Shown: in pieces, positions 26,701 through 40,569 of the stretch | Layout of the letters: each line of letters opens with the position of its first letter | Position numbering within the stretch: the stretch's first letter is position 1 | Assembly (NCBI RefSeq): GCF_035594125.1 | Contig: NW_026973673.1 | Location: forward strand, 260,001-324,000 | Direction: 5' to 3' | Length of the DNA stretch: 64,000 bases | DNA from: Scylla paramamosain | Taxonomy: Eukaryota; Arthropoda; Malacostraca; Decapoda; Portunidae | Notes under the pieces: generated by a model | The model's database searches: none | What the model saw: only the letters and a program-made list of their open reading frames with translations | Told to the model about the DNA's origin: nothing | Position numbers and translations under genes: made by a program

Positions 26701-27337
26701 GTGTTATTACATTAGGGGAACTTTATGATGTAGGGAATTATTTCAATTTACGTTTGCAGAGAGGAATCTTCATGTGTGGAATTTACTCAGAAGCGAGGTG
26801 GCTGTTAGAGAAGTGTTGAGTGGCGAGGAGGGGGTGGAGCAGGTGGTAAGGAAAAATGGTGGATCATTATGAAGGAGAGAAGTGGTGCAGTGGTGGGTGA
26901 GTGGGATGTGGGGTGGCAGTGGGAGGTGGGCGAGCAGGTGTTGCTTTCAGCGTGTACACACCGTTTTGGTCGTCTGGGAGAGGAAGGCCTTGCTAAGATG
27001 AGCACACTTGGAGGGCTGACCATCACGGGGCTGTCCGCGGCCGAGGCTGAGGGACAAAAAGGAAAAGAATGTTGGACAACTTACTCGTATTTCTCAGTTT
27101 CTTTTTTTTTTTTTCTCACTCTCTTACATTCTCCCTTCGCATTTTTTCCAGGAGGAAGCAGCACTGCCAAACATGCACTCGCTTCCTATACTTTACCAGG
27201 CACTTTCTAAATTTTCCTGGAGCAGAAAGTATCTTTTGTCACTGTGCCGAGAGGTATTCAGTACTTTCCCTCCATTCATTCCACGCCCTTACCCTGGATT
27301 ACATTTACTGCGGTACAAAGAAAGGATAGGAAAAGAA

Positions 27338-27339
27338 AC

Positions 27340-27391
<52 letters not shown>

Positions 27392-27414
27392 GGATGGATA
27401 TACAAATAGATGAT

Positions 27415-27481
<67 letters not shown>
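27338..27481. repeat. (GATA)n and (CT)n microsatellites
   Basis: GATA tract at 27338-27390 and pure CT tract at 27417-27480; a CA tract follows at 27628-27665. Confidence 0.95.
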
Positions 27482-27483
<2 letters not shown>

Positions 27484-27626
27484 GACCTACTTAACACATC
27501 ACAAAGGACACAAGACAAACAGCCTGGGACTGTCGTTACAAGCGCAGTCAGGCAGATGTATTACACAGGATGATGGCGTTATGCAAACCCACTCAAGTCC
27601 CGCGGGTCAAGATGAGGGGATCTTGA

Positions 27627-27668
<42 letters not shown>

Positions 27669-27783
27669 CTCAGTATCGTCCTTATTACCTCTCCCAATCG
27701 TCTGCTAATCAGTCAATCAGGTATATTTCACGTGAGAATAGAAGACAGGTGAATAGTTAACATGTGGTAGAAACAGTAGTAAT

Positions 27784-27819
<36 letters not shown>

Positions 27820-28209
27820 TAACATCTTTAAGCTCTATGCACACACCAGTGAGTTTTGTAGATAATAGGCGTGAACTGACTGTGTTAACGGACAGTTCCT
27901 TTCCTTCCAGAGCTAACAACAAGGCTCCCCATCCCTCTATAATCAACACGAGACTCGCAGATTACAACTGTTAATGCCCCTCTATAACTTAACTCCTACC
28001 TTGAGGCACTGAGGTGAGACTGCGAGTTTTTGAGGCTTGTGTTGTGGGTGGTGTTCAGTGACGTGATGAAAACTTTTTTTATCTAATGATCCGCTTCACC
28101 AGAAAACCTGCCAGTTATCTACCTTCTTGATCAGCGTTATTGAGCCGGCATCTCTCCAAGGCTTATTTAACTTCCTCCCCCTATTATCTACATGTATGAC
28201 TTATACCTG

Positions 28210-28223
28210 CAGTATTATTATTA

Positions 28224-28275
<52 letters not shown>

Positions 28276-28287
28276 CATTATTATCAT

Positions 28288-28340
<53 letters not shown>

Positions 28341-28432
28341 CTGGTGGTTTTAGTGGTAGTAGTAGTAGTAGTAGTAGTAATAGTAGTAGTAGTAGTAGTA
28401 GTAGTAGTAGCATAGTAGTAGTAGTTAATGTT
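28210..28432. repeat. (ATT)n(AGT)n compound trinucleotide repeat
   Basis: About 80 bp of ATT/ATC units pass directly into about 140 bp of AGT units with a short interruption near 28340-28355. Confidence 0.95.
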
Positions 28433-28611
28433 CTTGTTCTTGTTGCTGTAGGTGACTGAAGAGGCAGTTAGTACCATTACTAAACAAATATTAACAACAA
28501 ATATTACTTCAAACAAATATTACCACCACCACCACCACCACCACACATCACAGACTCATGAAAGGGGAGAGTGACTGAGAACCGCCAGGGAATATGAGGT
28601 CGCGTCTTTCC

Positions 28612-28792
28612 TTCCCCTGAGATGCTTCCTGTCACAAGCTCATTAACCAATCCTGTCGCGGATGGGAGACTGCGTGGCTGTCTTGCGTGGAGGGAGGGAG
28701 GCAAGTGGATGGCACAGGTGGAGATTGACTTGGTGACATTATTCGTCACTATCACCATCAGGGAGGCGAGTGGCGGGCAGGGCGTCTGTGAG
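28612..28792. repeat. Direct repeat copy 1 (partner at 30482-30663)
   Basis: About 180 bp highly similar to 30482-30663 in the same orientation: GATGCTTCCTGTCACAAGCT, GGATGGCACAGGTGGAGATT and CTTGGTGACATTATT are shared. It was duplicated within 1.9 kb. No coding function is supported. Confidence 0.85.
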
Positions 28793-29087
28793 GAATTACA
28801 GCTACTTGTTTAGGTGTTTGTCTTTCACGAGTGTGCGTCACGCAGTAATGAAAACGTTACTGTTGCTCGTGATGCTTGATGTAATTCCTTTCCTATGACA
28901 CAAGAGCAGTCACTTGAGCCAGTAATTCTAAACACTGGTCAACATTTCCATGTAGGTGATGACGTCTGACAGCTGCGCCCTTCTGCTTCACCAATGCAAC
29001 CACTGCCTACGTGAATGTCATTTGTATCCTACACACACCACACGTGGATTAAAGACGCTTCCATGAAAAACACTAATGAAAACACAG

Positions 29088-29127
<40 letters not shown>

Positions 29128-29294
29128 ATAACACCAAACGCCACACCTTCGTCTCGCCAGACACATTCTCGAGGGCCATCACCACTAATGCACCAAGACC
29201 ACACTAACTGAGTTTCTTAAGTTGCATGAAGAACGACTATCGGAGCTCTCAGACGAATGGGCTTGATGCAGGCACCTGCGACACACACTGTGCC

Positions 29295-29343
<49 letters not shown>

Positions 29344-29429
29344 ACTAAACGAACGTTACCTGCCACATCAATCTTCAAGCATGCATTTCCTTCCTAGCGT
29401 CTTTTATTGGTAATATAGGAGAGGTTTCC

Positions 29430-29790
29430 TGGATGCTGAGCCGTGGTGTTGTCAAGGGCGGAGGCAGCGGCACAAAATTTCACGTTAATTAATTTTCACG
29501 TTAATTTCACGGCAGGTATTAACCATTATCGAGTTTCAGCTGCGCGTCGTGGGCTGACTGCTCGTTCTCGTCATCATCATTTGCCTTTCTTGTTTTTTTT
29601 TCCGCTTGAAGTGAATCCGTGACGTGATGAGGAACGCTCCAGTCTTTAACTAACGCCGCTTCCACTTTTCTTGATCAGTTTTCTTTTTATATGCATGTTT
29701 CCTCTGCTAACTTTCACTCCTGTTACACGACAAACTCTCCAAAAGACCAACGCTGACCACCCGCCACTCAGCAGCCCTCAGCACTCTTCA
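29430..29790. repeat. Dispersed repeat, copy B (partner at 14270-14600)
   Basis: Homologous to copy A, with a local duplication of TTTCACGTTAATT near 29479-29505. Confidence 0.75.
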
Positions 29791-29877
29791 CTGTTCTCTG
29801 TCACTAAAGAACTTCCCTTCCCTCTTCCCTCACCAGCAATTTCAAGTAACTCACAACGCTTGAAATATCCATACAGC

Positions 29878-29879
<2 letters not shown>

Positions 29880-29963
<84 letters not shown>

Positions 29964-30011
29964 GAAATGGATGCATGAGAAACTTCAAATGCACTGCAGG
30001 AGTGAATGATA

Positions 30012-30072
<61 letters not shown>
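29880..30072. repeat. (AG)n and (GT)n microsatellites
   Basis: Pure AG at 29880-29959 and pure GT at about 30014-30071, followed by a GAG/GGA-rich tract at 30130-30215. Confidence 0.95.
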
Positions 30073-30481
30073 GCAATTTGTAGAAGGGTTTCCATGTATG
30101 TCAATGTGGCTGAGAGAGAAGGTAAGGAATGTGAAAAGGAAGAGGAAGAGGAAGAGGAGGAGGAGGAGGAGGAGGAAGAGGAGGAGGAGGAGGAGGAGGA
30201 GGAGGATGAGGAGGATATAGTTAAATGGCCAACCGCTGACGTAATTAATAAAGGAACAATAAGAAGGAAAGTTAAGAGAAAGCACTGTGCAACATTAATC
30301 AATGATAGTAGTAGTAGTAGTAGTAGTAGATGTAGATAACTGTAAAAGAAAGTAATACCATCACCAATAAGCATCATCACTTCCACCATAACCACCACCA
30401 TCACCACCACTATCACCATCACCACCACCATCACCACCACCACCACCACCACCACCAGCATCAGTAACAGGAACACTTTCC

Positions 30482-30663
30482 TTCCCTTGAGATGCTTCCT
30501 GTCACAAGCTCATTAATCAATCCTGGCGAGGGCGGAAAGGTTGCGTGGCTGTCTCTCGCGTGGAAGGAAGGAGGTGGGTGGATGGCACAGGTGGAGATTG
30601 ACTTGGTGACATTATTAATCATTATCACCATCAGGGCGACGAGTGGCGACCAGGGCGTCTGTG
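30482..30663. repeat. Direct repeat copy 2 (partner at 28612-28792)
   Basis: See the partner; differences are a few substitutions and small indels. Confidence 0.85.
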
Positions 30664-30809
30664 GTCCTTCATCAGAATAAGGACCATAATCTGATCCACT
30701 TCTGTGCGGCACGTCCATTACTTTCAAAAGCTCCAGTTGAAGCTATACGTGTTTTTTAGAGTGTTTTTTTCTTCATGGTTCTAGTGAAAGAATAATAATA
30801 TTTCTACAT

Positions 30810-32230
30810 TAAGAATATAGAAACATAAGAAACAAGGGAAGCTGCAAAAAGCGACCAGGCTTACACGTGGCAGTCCCTGTATGAAATATACCTACCTATT
30901 TCCACCTATCATCCCCATCCATAAACCCGTCTAATCTTCTCTTAAAGCTCCTTAATGTCTTAGCACTAACAACATGATTACTGAGTCTGTTCCACTCATC
31001 TACCACTCTATTCGAGAGCCAGTTTCTTCCTATCTCCTTCCTAAACCTAAATTTTTCAAGCTTGAACACATTATTTCTTGTTCTACCCTGGTTGCTGATC
31101 CTAAGAATTTTGTTTACATCCCCTTTGTTATAACCCTTATACCACTTAAAGACTTCTATCAGGTCCCCTCTTTACCTATGTCTCTCTGGAGAAGGTAGAT
31201 TTAACAGCTTCAATCTCGCCTTGTAAGGAATACTCTTCATCCCCTGTATTCTTTTAGTCATCATCCTCTGTACTGATTCTAATAGACCTATATCTTTCCT
31301 GTAATGTGGGGACCAGAACTGCACGGCGTATGTAACGGTGTCACATAATTAATAATAATATGTATTGTATTTATAATGTCTTGCCTGATTAGCAATATAA
31401 GTGTATGTATACATATATGCATAAGTGTAAATAGTGGGTGTTGGCGCATAAGGGTGGGGCGGATATGATCACGCCACCCTACGTCACACACACACCATGG
31501 AACTTTCCATACTCCTTTTATTGCCATCGATAAGTAATCGGTAGCACCTACATTACAGTATCTAAGTATTCTCCATAGTTAATCTCTCCCTAATGTATTT
31601 TGGCATGTATTACTCTTAGCTATAAGTAGCTTTTCCCTTGCCTTATTTATGTAATTAGAGAGTAATAATTATGAATATATTCATGTACTGTGAGTGCGGT
31701 CAACCCGCCCCTATTTCTAATGTCAGCACTTTTTGAAGGCGCTAAGCGTCCCTTGTGCCAGCTCCGGCAGTCTCTTGCCAGGGTGTAACGCTGTACCACG
31801 CAGAGGACATCCGTTGTCCCGTACGCGCCACACCCTTCTCCAGAACTCTGTACATATATCTAAATATACCTATTTTTATACGTTCACCTTTGACATTCAC
31901 CTGAAAACCACAGAAACTCATCAAGAGTGACTTTACCTATTATATAAAGGTAAGAAACTAATGAACAGTGTCCAGTGGTAATTGATAATTCAAAACCACA
32001 CCGGAAACGTAGTCTAGATGAGGTCTGACCAGCGCCAAGTATAATTTTAATATTACTTCCGGCTTTCTACTTTTAACACTCTTAAAAGTGAATCCTAGTA
32101 CCCTATTTGCCCTGTTTCTGGCCTCTATGCATTGTTTTCCTAGACGGAGTTCAGAGCTAACTATAACTCCTAAATCTTTCTCGTACCCTGTACCTACCAG
32201 AGTTTGGTTGTTTAATGTGTACCTACTGTG
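30810..32230 (-). mobile_element. CR1/L2-like non-LTR element, reverse transcriptase C-terminus, interrupted
   Basis: The minus-strand translation, in pieces, gives the end of a reverse transcriptase. From 32220 down it reads LGVIVSSELRLGKQC, VLGFTFKSVKSRK and LYLALVRPHLDY. After an insertion (31331-32007) it resumes with AVQFWSPHYRKDIGLLE, RGDLIEVFKW, NWLSNRVVDEWN and LSNHVVSAKTLRSFKRRLD, ending near 30890. Frameshifts are present. The exact clade is uncertain. It is truncated at the 5' end near 32230 and is inactive. Confidence 0.75.
31331..32007. mobile_element. Solo-LTR-like insertion
   Basis: A 677-bp segment beginning TGTAACGGTGTCACA splits the coding sequence of the CR1/L2-like copy between the LVRPHLDY and AVQFW blocks. 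CGTA is present on both sides (31327-31330 and 32008-32011), consistent with a 4-bp target duplication. The TG start suits an LTR, but the right edge (GGAAA) is not the canonical CA, so the LTR assignment is inference. No internal gag-pol sequence is present. Confidence 0.55.
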
Positions 32231-32379
32231 AAACTGATGCTTATGGCACCCCGCTGGCTACGTCACTCAAGTGCTTTTCCATTTATTACTACTCATTGTT
32301 TACTCATTGTCTCGCCACTTTTCTACCCATCTCAGCACGCCGCCTTGACACAAGGCGATTTTAGATTTATAAAGGTATT

Positions 32380-32458
32380 GTCAGGAGTGGGATTCGAACC
32401 CACGCCCGGAAGACCGGACTGCGACCTGAACGGCCTTGGACCGCTCGGCCATCCTGAC
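32380..32458 (-). tRNA. tRNA-Leu(CAG)-like gene, probably a pseudogene or SINE head
   Basis: The minus strand starts GTCAGGATGGCCGAGCGGTC (acceptor and D-arm with box A). It has the CAG anticodon (complement 32426-32428), box B GGTTCGAATCC and a matching 3' acceptor. It is about 79 nt; a tRNA-Leu is usually 82-85 nt. The 5' half of the anticodon stem is missing bases, so the stem does not pair. No T-run terminator follows within 25 nt. It lies 22 nt downstream of a 5S rRNA-like sequence in the same orientation. Confidence 0.75.
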
Positions 32459-32480
32459 TACGGGAGATAAACGTTGGAAT

Positions 32481-32596
32481 GCCAACAACATCTGGTGTTC
32501 CCAGGCGGTCACCCATCCAAGTACTAACCGGACCCAACGTTGCTTAACTTCGCTGATCGGACGAGAAGCGGTGTATACAACGTGGTGTGGTCGTTA
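32481..32596 (-). rRNA. 5S rRNA-like gene or 5S-derived SINE head
   Basis: The minus strand carries 5S landmarks: CCGATCAGCGAAGTTAAGCA, GGTTAGTACTTGGATGGGTG, ACCGCCTGGGAA and a terminal GTTGTTGGC. The 5' end is altered (TTAACGACC preceded by a T run). It is about 116 nt long, near the normal 120. There is no T-run terminator directly after it; a tRNA-Leu-like sequence follows instead. It could be a lone 5S gene or the head of a 5S-tRNA composite SINE. Confidence 0.8.
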
Positions 32597-32899
32597 AAAA
32601 AGGAGGAACAGTCTGGAGATCTTGGCTGCTCAGATTTGTAGGCTTTGAAAATAATCGTGGTGAGAGAACAAAGCGTTCCTGAACACAGGCCTATGAGTCA
32701 CGCTATAAGTCTTGTGTCACTGGCTCGTATTGTAAACATTTCCACTTCTGATCTCCACAACTTCTAACACCCTCTGCTGGAAGTTACTGTAGATTTCAAG
32801 GGAGTTTTTAATGAAATAGTACATTATAATGCTTATACTTTTTTTTTTTTTCAAATGGCAAGTTTTTTTTTATTTGTTAATATGGTTGGTGTTGCTGGT

Positions 32900-32916
32900 T
32901 TTGTTGGTGGTGGTGG

Positions 32917-32969
<53 letters not shown>

Positions 32970-33006
32970 GTGATATGCCTATCCCGTGAATTGGTGCTAC
33001 GTACTA

Positions 33007-33073
<67 letters not shown>

Positions 33074-33085
33074 CATCATCATCAC
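32900..33085. repeat. (GAT)n and (ATT)n trinucleotide repeats
   Basis: GAT at about 32909-32970 and ATT at about 33008-33080 with a 40-bp spacer. Confidence 0.95.
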
Positions 33086-33529
33086 CATAAACACTACCTT
33101 CCCTCCCGTGCACGAAGCCTGGAAATGCAACACTGCTCATCGTAACACAGTCAATACTTCGACCTTGACTTTAAAACACTTGAACAAGGGCAGCATCACC
33201 GCTCACTCAAGGTCATCAGAAGCATCATAACAATATACACTATGAAAAAATGCCTTCCACTTATATAGAACATCCACGCACGTCCTCCCCATACAGGTGA
33301 TTCTCCAGACGCTATTCATTCAGCCAGTCAGCCACTTCATTAATCTCTCCATTAGTGTTGCAGGCCGGTCAACACAGGGACGTATGAACGAATGACACAC
33401 ACACACACATATACACACAGCCTTACTTTAGATTTCTTTATTCATTGTTAAGTTGTCCAATCTATATGTAAATGTTCACTACTGACTCCGTAATAAGCAG
33501 TTTATCGTTGTTATTATTGCTATTATTAC

Positions 33530-33875
<346 letters not shown>

Positions 33876-34457
33876 AATAGTTTCATTTGTGGAATCGGTT
33901 TTATCCACTCCTGATGTTCGCAAGCAAGACACAATAGAGGCGAGGTTCACATGCCACACGGCGCCCTTGAGCCCATTGAGCCAGCGAGGAACACACGCAA
34001 CAACACACTCCACCTGCTGGGTCTTGAGCTGACGCGCCACGACTCCTCAATTTGCAATGTTTTACTCGGGACGGCCAATGCAACTCACGGCATATTGTTT
34101 CAGGTGCGGTTCAGATCAAGAAATAAGTAAATAAATAAAATAAATGATAAAAAAAAAAAAAGAGGAAAAAAATCATTGTCAGAACCCGACTAATCATCTC
34201 TGTGGTTTCTGAAAATAACCCTTGTGGGAACTTAGTGTTTAATAATATGCGCATTCTTTTGATTAAATTCTAGGAGTTAGGAGGCTGAGAGCGCACACCT
34301 CTGTCATCGCCGTTCAATAACACTGAATGTGACAAACATTCTCCGCAGACTTGTGCCACGCGACAATCTGAGCAACATTCTGGAGGCGCACACGGGTCTA
34401 GATCCGCCTGAAAATCTAACCATTATTCCTTGATGATCAATGATATTCCTTTCACTT

Positions 34458-34605
34458 AAATAGGTTTTAACGAAAATCCGTTTCAGACAGCAAACATATA
34501 GACAAATATGGAAACAGACAAGCAAACAGGCAAATAGGTTTTAACGAAAATCCGTTTCAGACAGCAAACATATAGACAAATATGGAAACAGACAAGCAAA
34601 CAGGC
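34458..34605. repeat. 74-bp direct tandem duplication
   Basis: The block beginning AAATAGGTTTTAACG is repeated exactly once with a 74-bp period. The second copy runs straight into the retrotransposon fragment at 34606. Confidence 0.92.
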
Positions 34606-36064
34606 CTCGGAGTCCCCATCTGGGGAGGGGACCACAAATGTCCCCAGGTCAGACTGCCTTTCTGACGACGACCCTGAGTTTCTTGACACCCCCCTCAAAT
34701 TTTTCTTCATTAACTTCTGGAACATTCGCGGTCTAAGATCTAATTTTCAATCTGTAGAACAACCCATCTGCTCTTCTAAACCTCATTTTCTTTTCCTCAC
34801 TCAAACTCAAGTGTCTGAGGCAACTGACAGTAGCCCCTTTTCTGTTCCCTCCTACTTTATCCTCATTTTCGATCCAAAGCCGGATGTTGCGTTTATGTGC
34901 GCAATGACTTAACTTGCTCTCGTGCCCACGCTCTTGAATCTTCCGAGTTTTCCACCATCCGGCTACAACTACAGAGTCACTCTCAAACTGAATTTATCTG
35001 TGCTGTATACCTCTAACCTAACTTCTCTGACTATAAGAAATTCTTTGACTACTTAACTTCCAAAGTGGAGCACATTCTGACCCTCTTCCCTTTTGCAGAG
35101 ATCTCCATTCTTGGAGACTTCAATATTCACCACCAGCTTTGGCTTTCCTCCCTCTTCACTGACTATCCTGGTGAACTAGCCTTCAACTTTGCTATCCTCC
35201 ATGACCTAGAGCAACTGGTGCAACACCCTACTCGTATTCCTGACCATCTTGGAGATACGCCCAACATTCTTGACCTTTTCCTGACCTCTAATCCTTCTGC
35301 TTATGCTGTCACCCTCTCTTCTCCGTTGGGCTCCTCCAATCACAATCTCATATCTGTATCTTGTCCTATCGCTCCAATCCCTCCTCAGGATACCCCTAAG
35401 CGAAGGTGCCTCTGGCGTTTTGCCTCTGCTAGTTGGAGGACCTGAGGAGGTATTTTGCTGATTTTCCTTGGAATGACTATTGCTTCTGTGTCAGAGACCC
35501 GTCTTTGTGTGCTGAGCGCATAACAGAGGTGATAGTGTCTGGCATGGAGGCGTACATTCCTCACTCTTTTTCTCGACCTAAACCTTCCAAACCTTGGTTT
35601 AACACAGTCTGTTCTCGTGTTATACATGATAGAGAGGTGGCCCACCAAAGGTATTTAGACCTTCCATCACCAGAATCTCATGCACTTTATATTTCTGCCC
35701 GGAACCAAACCAAGTCTGTTCTCCAACTAGCCAAAAACTCCTTCATTAACAGAATATGTCAAAACCTTTCAAGATTTAACTCCCCTCATGACATCTGGCA
35801 TCTATCCAAAAATATCTCCAATAACTATGCTTCTTCTTCTTTCCCTTCTTTATTTCAACCAGATGGCACCACTGCTATCACATCTATTTCTAAAGCTGAA
35901 CTCTTTGCTCAAACCTTTGCTAAAAACTCTACCTTGGACGATTCAAGGCTTGTTCCTCCCTCTCCTCCACCCTCTGACTACTTCATGCGCCCTATTAAAA
36001 TTCTTCGCAATGATGTTTTCCATGCCCCTGCTGGCCTAAACCCTCAGAAGGCTTATGGACCTGA
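34606..36064 (+). mobile_element. Non-LTR retrotransposon ORF2, endonuclease and linker, 3'-truncated
   Basis: An APE-type endonuclease begins at about 34711 (FWNIRGLRSNFQS) and continues with [13 protein letters not shown] (about 35107-35145), [10 protein letters not shown] and [11 protein letters not shown]. These correspond to the catalytic GDFN-H and the terminal SDH-type motif, here SNH. Linker blocks NFxRP-like, PWFNTVCSRVI and FAKNSTLD follow, and the copy stops at AGLNPQKAYGPE, just before the reverse transcriptase core. Stops (for example in CAVYL followed by TAA) and a frameshift near 35440 make it inactive. Loss of the 3' half, rather than the usual 5' truncation, means it was broken after insertion, by the NUMT junction. 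Confidence 0.85.
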
Positions 36065-36475
<411 letters not shown>

Positions 36476-36541
36476 AATATAGTGCCTGACTTAAAAGGGT
36501 AGCTTTGATAGAGCTAATAATGCATTTCTTATACCTATATT
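36476..36541 (+). pseudogene. trnI: NUMT trnI(GAT)
   Basis: Acceptor arms AATATAG and CTATATT pair perfectly; the anticodon GAT sits in CTTTGATAGAG. Confidence 0.85.
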
Positions 36542-36609
36542 ATTTATAGCGAATTTACACTGCTTCTTTAAAGATCAAAACTTTATGTGCGCTATACACC
36601 AACAAATAA
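36541..36609 (-). pseudogene. trnQ: NUMT trnQ(TTG)
   Basis: The minus strand shows AAAGTTTTGATCTTT with anticodon TTG, in the usual place between trnI and trnM. Confidence 0.75.
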
Positions 36610-36616
36610 TATTTTC

Positions 36617-36680
36617 AAAGATAAGCTAACTAAGCTAATGGGCTCATACCCCGTAAATGAAAGCTTCAACCTTTCTCTTT
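36617..36680 (+). pseudogene. trnM: NUMT trnM(CAT)
   Basis: AAAGATAAGCTAA...GGGCTCATACCCC with anticodon CAT, directly before nad2. Confidence 0.88.
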
Positions 36681-37950
<1,270 letters not shown>

Positions 37951-38020
37951 AGAATTTTAAGTTATATTAAACTAAAGGCCTTCAAAGCCAAAAAAAAAAA
38001 AAATAAATCTTTTGAAATCC
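37951..38020 (+). pseudogene. trnW: NUMT trnW(TCA)
   Basis: Anticodon TCA in GGCCTTCAAAGCC; the variable/T region contains an A homopolymer. Confidence 0.8.
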
Positions 38021-38021
38021 T

Positions 38022-38083
38022 AAATTCCAGTGTTTCCACACATCTTTAGATTTGCAATCTAATATTATTTATATTTTTCTATA
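38022..38083 (-). pseudogene. trnC: NUMT trnC(GCA)
   Basis: The plus strand AGATTTGCAATCT gives anticodon GCA on the minus strand. Confidence 0.75.
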
Positions 38084-38084
38084 G

Positions 38085-38150
38085 AACCTAATAAGAAAGT
38101 TTTTACCTTGTTTTTAGATTTGCAATGTAACGCCTGCACTTCTCAGCCAT
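38085..38150 (-). pseudogene. trnY: NUMT trnY with altered anticodon
   Basis: The position and TCAGCCAT end fit trnY, but the anticodon site on plus reads TGC instead of TAC, and the stem TAGATT/AATGTA is mismatched. The change fits decay. Confidence 0.65.
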
Positions 38151-38962
38151 CTTATTATGCAACGATGATTCTTTTCTACAAATCATAAAGACATTAGTAC
38201 GCTATTTCATTTTTGGAGCATGGTCTGGTATAGTAGGAACCTCGTTAACTATAATTATTCGAGCCGAATCAGGTCAGCCAGGCACATTTATCGGCAACGA
38301 TCAAATTTACAGTGTTGTAGTTACCGCCCATGCCTTTGTTATAACCTTCTTCATAGTTATACCAATTATAACTGTAGGATTTGGTAATTGACTAGTCCCT
38401 CTTATATAAGGAGCCCCTGATATAGCGTTCCCTCGTATAAGTAACATAAGATTCTGACTTTTGCCTCCTTCTTTAACTCTTCTTCTAATAAGAGGTATAG
38501 TGGAAAGAGGAGCTGGTACAGGTTGAACTGTTTAGCCTCCTCTAGCAGCAGCTATTGCCCATGCAGGAGCATCAGTTGATCTTGGTATTTTTTCTCTTCA
38601 CCTTGCTGGTGTGTACTCAATTCTTGGAGCAGTTAGTTTTATAACAACTGTAATTAACATACGATCCTTTGGAATAAGAATAAATCAAATACCTTTGTTT
38701 GTATGAACTGTTTTTATTACTGCCATTCTCTTACTTTCATCCTTACCTGTATCAGCAGGAGCAATCACTAAGATTTTAACTAACCGAAATCTTAATACAT
38801 CTTTCTTTGACCCCGCTGGAGGTGGTGATCCTGTTTTATAGCAATATCTATTTTGATTTTTTGGTCACCCTGAAGTTTATATTCTCATTTTACCAGCCTT
38901 TGGAGTAATTTCCCATATTGTAAGACAAGAAATCGGGAAAAAAGAATCATTCGGTGCATTAT

Positions 38963-40195
38963 TAGTATTATTATTATTAAACATAACGGAGAAGGCAGAG
39001 TGGGACGAGCGCAAGCGCTATAAGTTGCCAGATGACAACCCCCACCCACCTTGACCGTAGAAAGAAGAAAGGAAAAGCAATTAGCACAATAGTAGGATGA
39101 AATCAGAGCAGGAGGAGAAAATAGGTTAAACAATTATAAAGAACGCCTCAACGAACTGAGAATTATTAAAACTCACAAAAAAATTCAACAAAAAAATCAA
39201 CAATTCTGACTTATTTAATATATGTCAGACAACACGAGTAAATGTAGTATAACTACTTAAAACTTGATGGTATAAAATCACAGGTATAGTTACATAATTT
39301 ATCACCGGTATAGCTGCAAAAGCAACCAGAGTTTAATTGACTAGACTCTTCAAGATTTTGTTCGAAGCAGACTTGAATTTTTGCACATCACTCGCAGTGC
39401 ATGTGCCCTCGTCAAGCATGTTCCAAAGTCTTACAGCACAAGGAACAAAGCTTCGCTGAAACTGACTGGTGTGACACCTAACCTGCTGTAAGCAGCGCGC
39501 ATGTGAATTTGACGCAAGTCGAGTGTTTCTGGTGGGCACAAATGCATTTGGGATGGAGGCATTCAGCGGGTGAAACTGGTTGGCATGGATCTTATATAGC
39601 ATGCAGACACTGCTGACATTGCGTCGGTGACCAAGATCCCAAGCTGCTTCGCCACCAAAGAGGAACCTAGCGGAGGAGACAACTCTGTCAATGAGACGGA
39701 GGTGGGACACAGCTGCGGAAGACCACACAGGAGCACAATACTCCAGCAGTGGAAGAATAAAACACCGGAAGCAGCTGGCAGAGATAGACTGGTCACCAAA
39801 AATCCGGTAAGCCTTCCTCACAACGCCAAGCTTTTGCGAGGCAGAACTGACAAGACGCCTGATGTGCCGTTCAAAAGACAGTTTTGAGTCGAATCTGACA
39901 CCCAAAATATCAAGCTCATCACATACTGTCAGAGGCGCGCCATCAACAAGCAGAGGGCCGTGAAGGGGATTTAGCGTGCGAGAGCGTGAAATACACAAGC
40001 ATTTTGATTTTGATGCATTCAGTTTCATGTTCCAGGTGCGACACCAGTCAGATATACGTCTGAGATCCTCATTCAGGGATGTACTAACATCAAGACGTGA
40101 ATTCGGTGACTCAACAGTAGCAACAAGTGTCACATCATCTGCATATCCGTAAATAGGATTACTAGTGATTTGTAGTAGATCGGAAGTGTAGACAT
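38963..40195 (-). mobile_element. Non-LTR retrotransposon (I/CR1-like) inserted in NUMT cox1
   Basis: The minus-strand frame 39333-40133 plus upstream sequence encodes the end of a reverse transcriptase: NPIYGYADDVTLVA at the catalytic box (about 40100-40160), RRISDWCRTWNMKLNASKS, DILGVRFDSKLSFE, LPLLEYCAPVWSS, DLGHRRNVSS, and a C-terminal RLWNMLDE block. The 3' UTR (about 38990-39332) ends in TAA/ATT repeats at the left edge, as in I-type elements. Sequence at the cox1 edges (ATTAG on both sides) is compatible with a short target duplication. It is 5'-truncated. Confidence 0.9.
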
Positions 40196-40248
40196 TAGGT
40201 ATGATCTGTGCTATAATGGCTACTGGAATTTCAAGATTTATCCTCTGA

Positions 40249-40350
<102 letters not shown>

Positions 40351-40404
40351 TGACTTAGAACCCTACTTGCAACACAAATTAACTATAGTCCCTCGATATT
40401 GTGA

Positions 40405-40569
<165 letters not shown>

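Noticed and set aside
32228..32470. Open frame containing SGVGFEPTPGRPDCDLN
   Set aside because: This peptide is the translation of the antisense tRNA-Leu-like sequence, a well-known false protein.
40160..40190. AGATCGGAAG, similar to a sequencing adapter start
   Set aside because: The next bases (TGTAG) differ from the adapter, and the minus strand is in frame with the reverse transcriptase sequence just before its catalytic box, so it is genuine element sequence.
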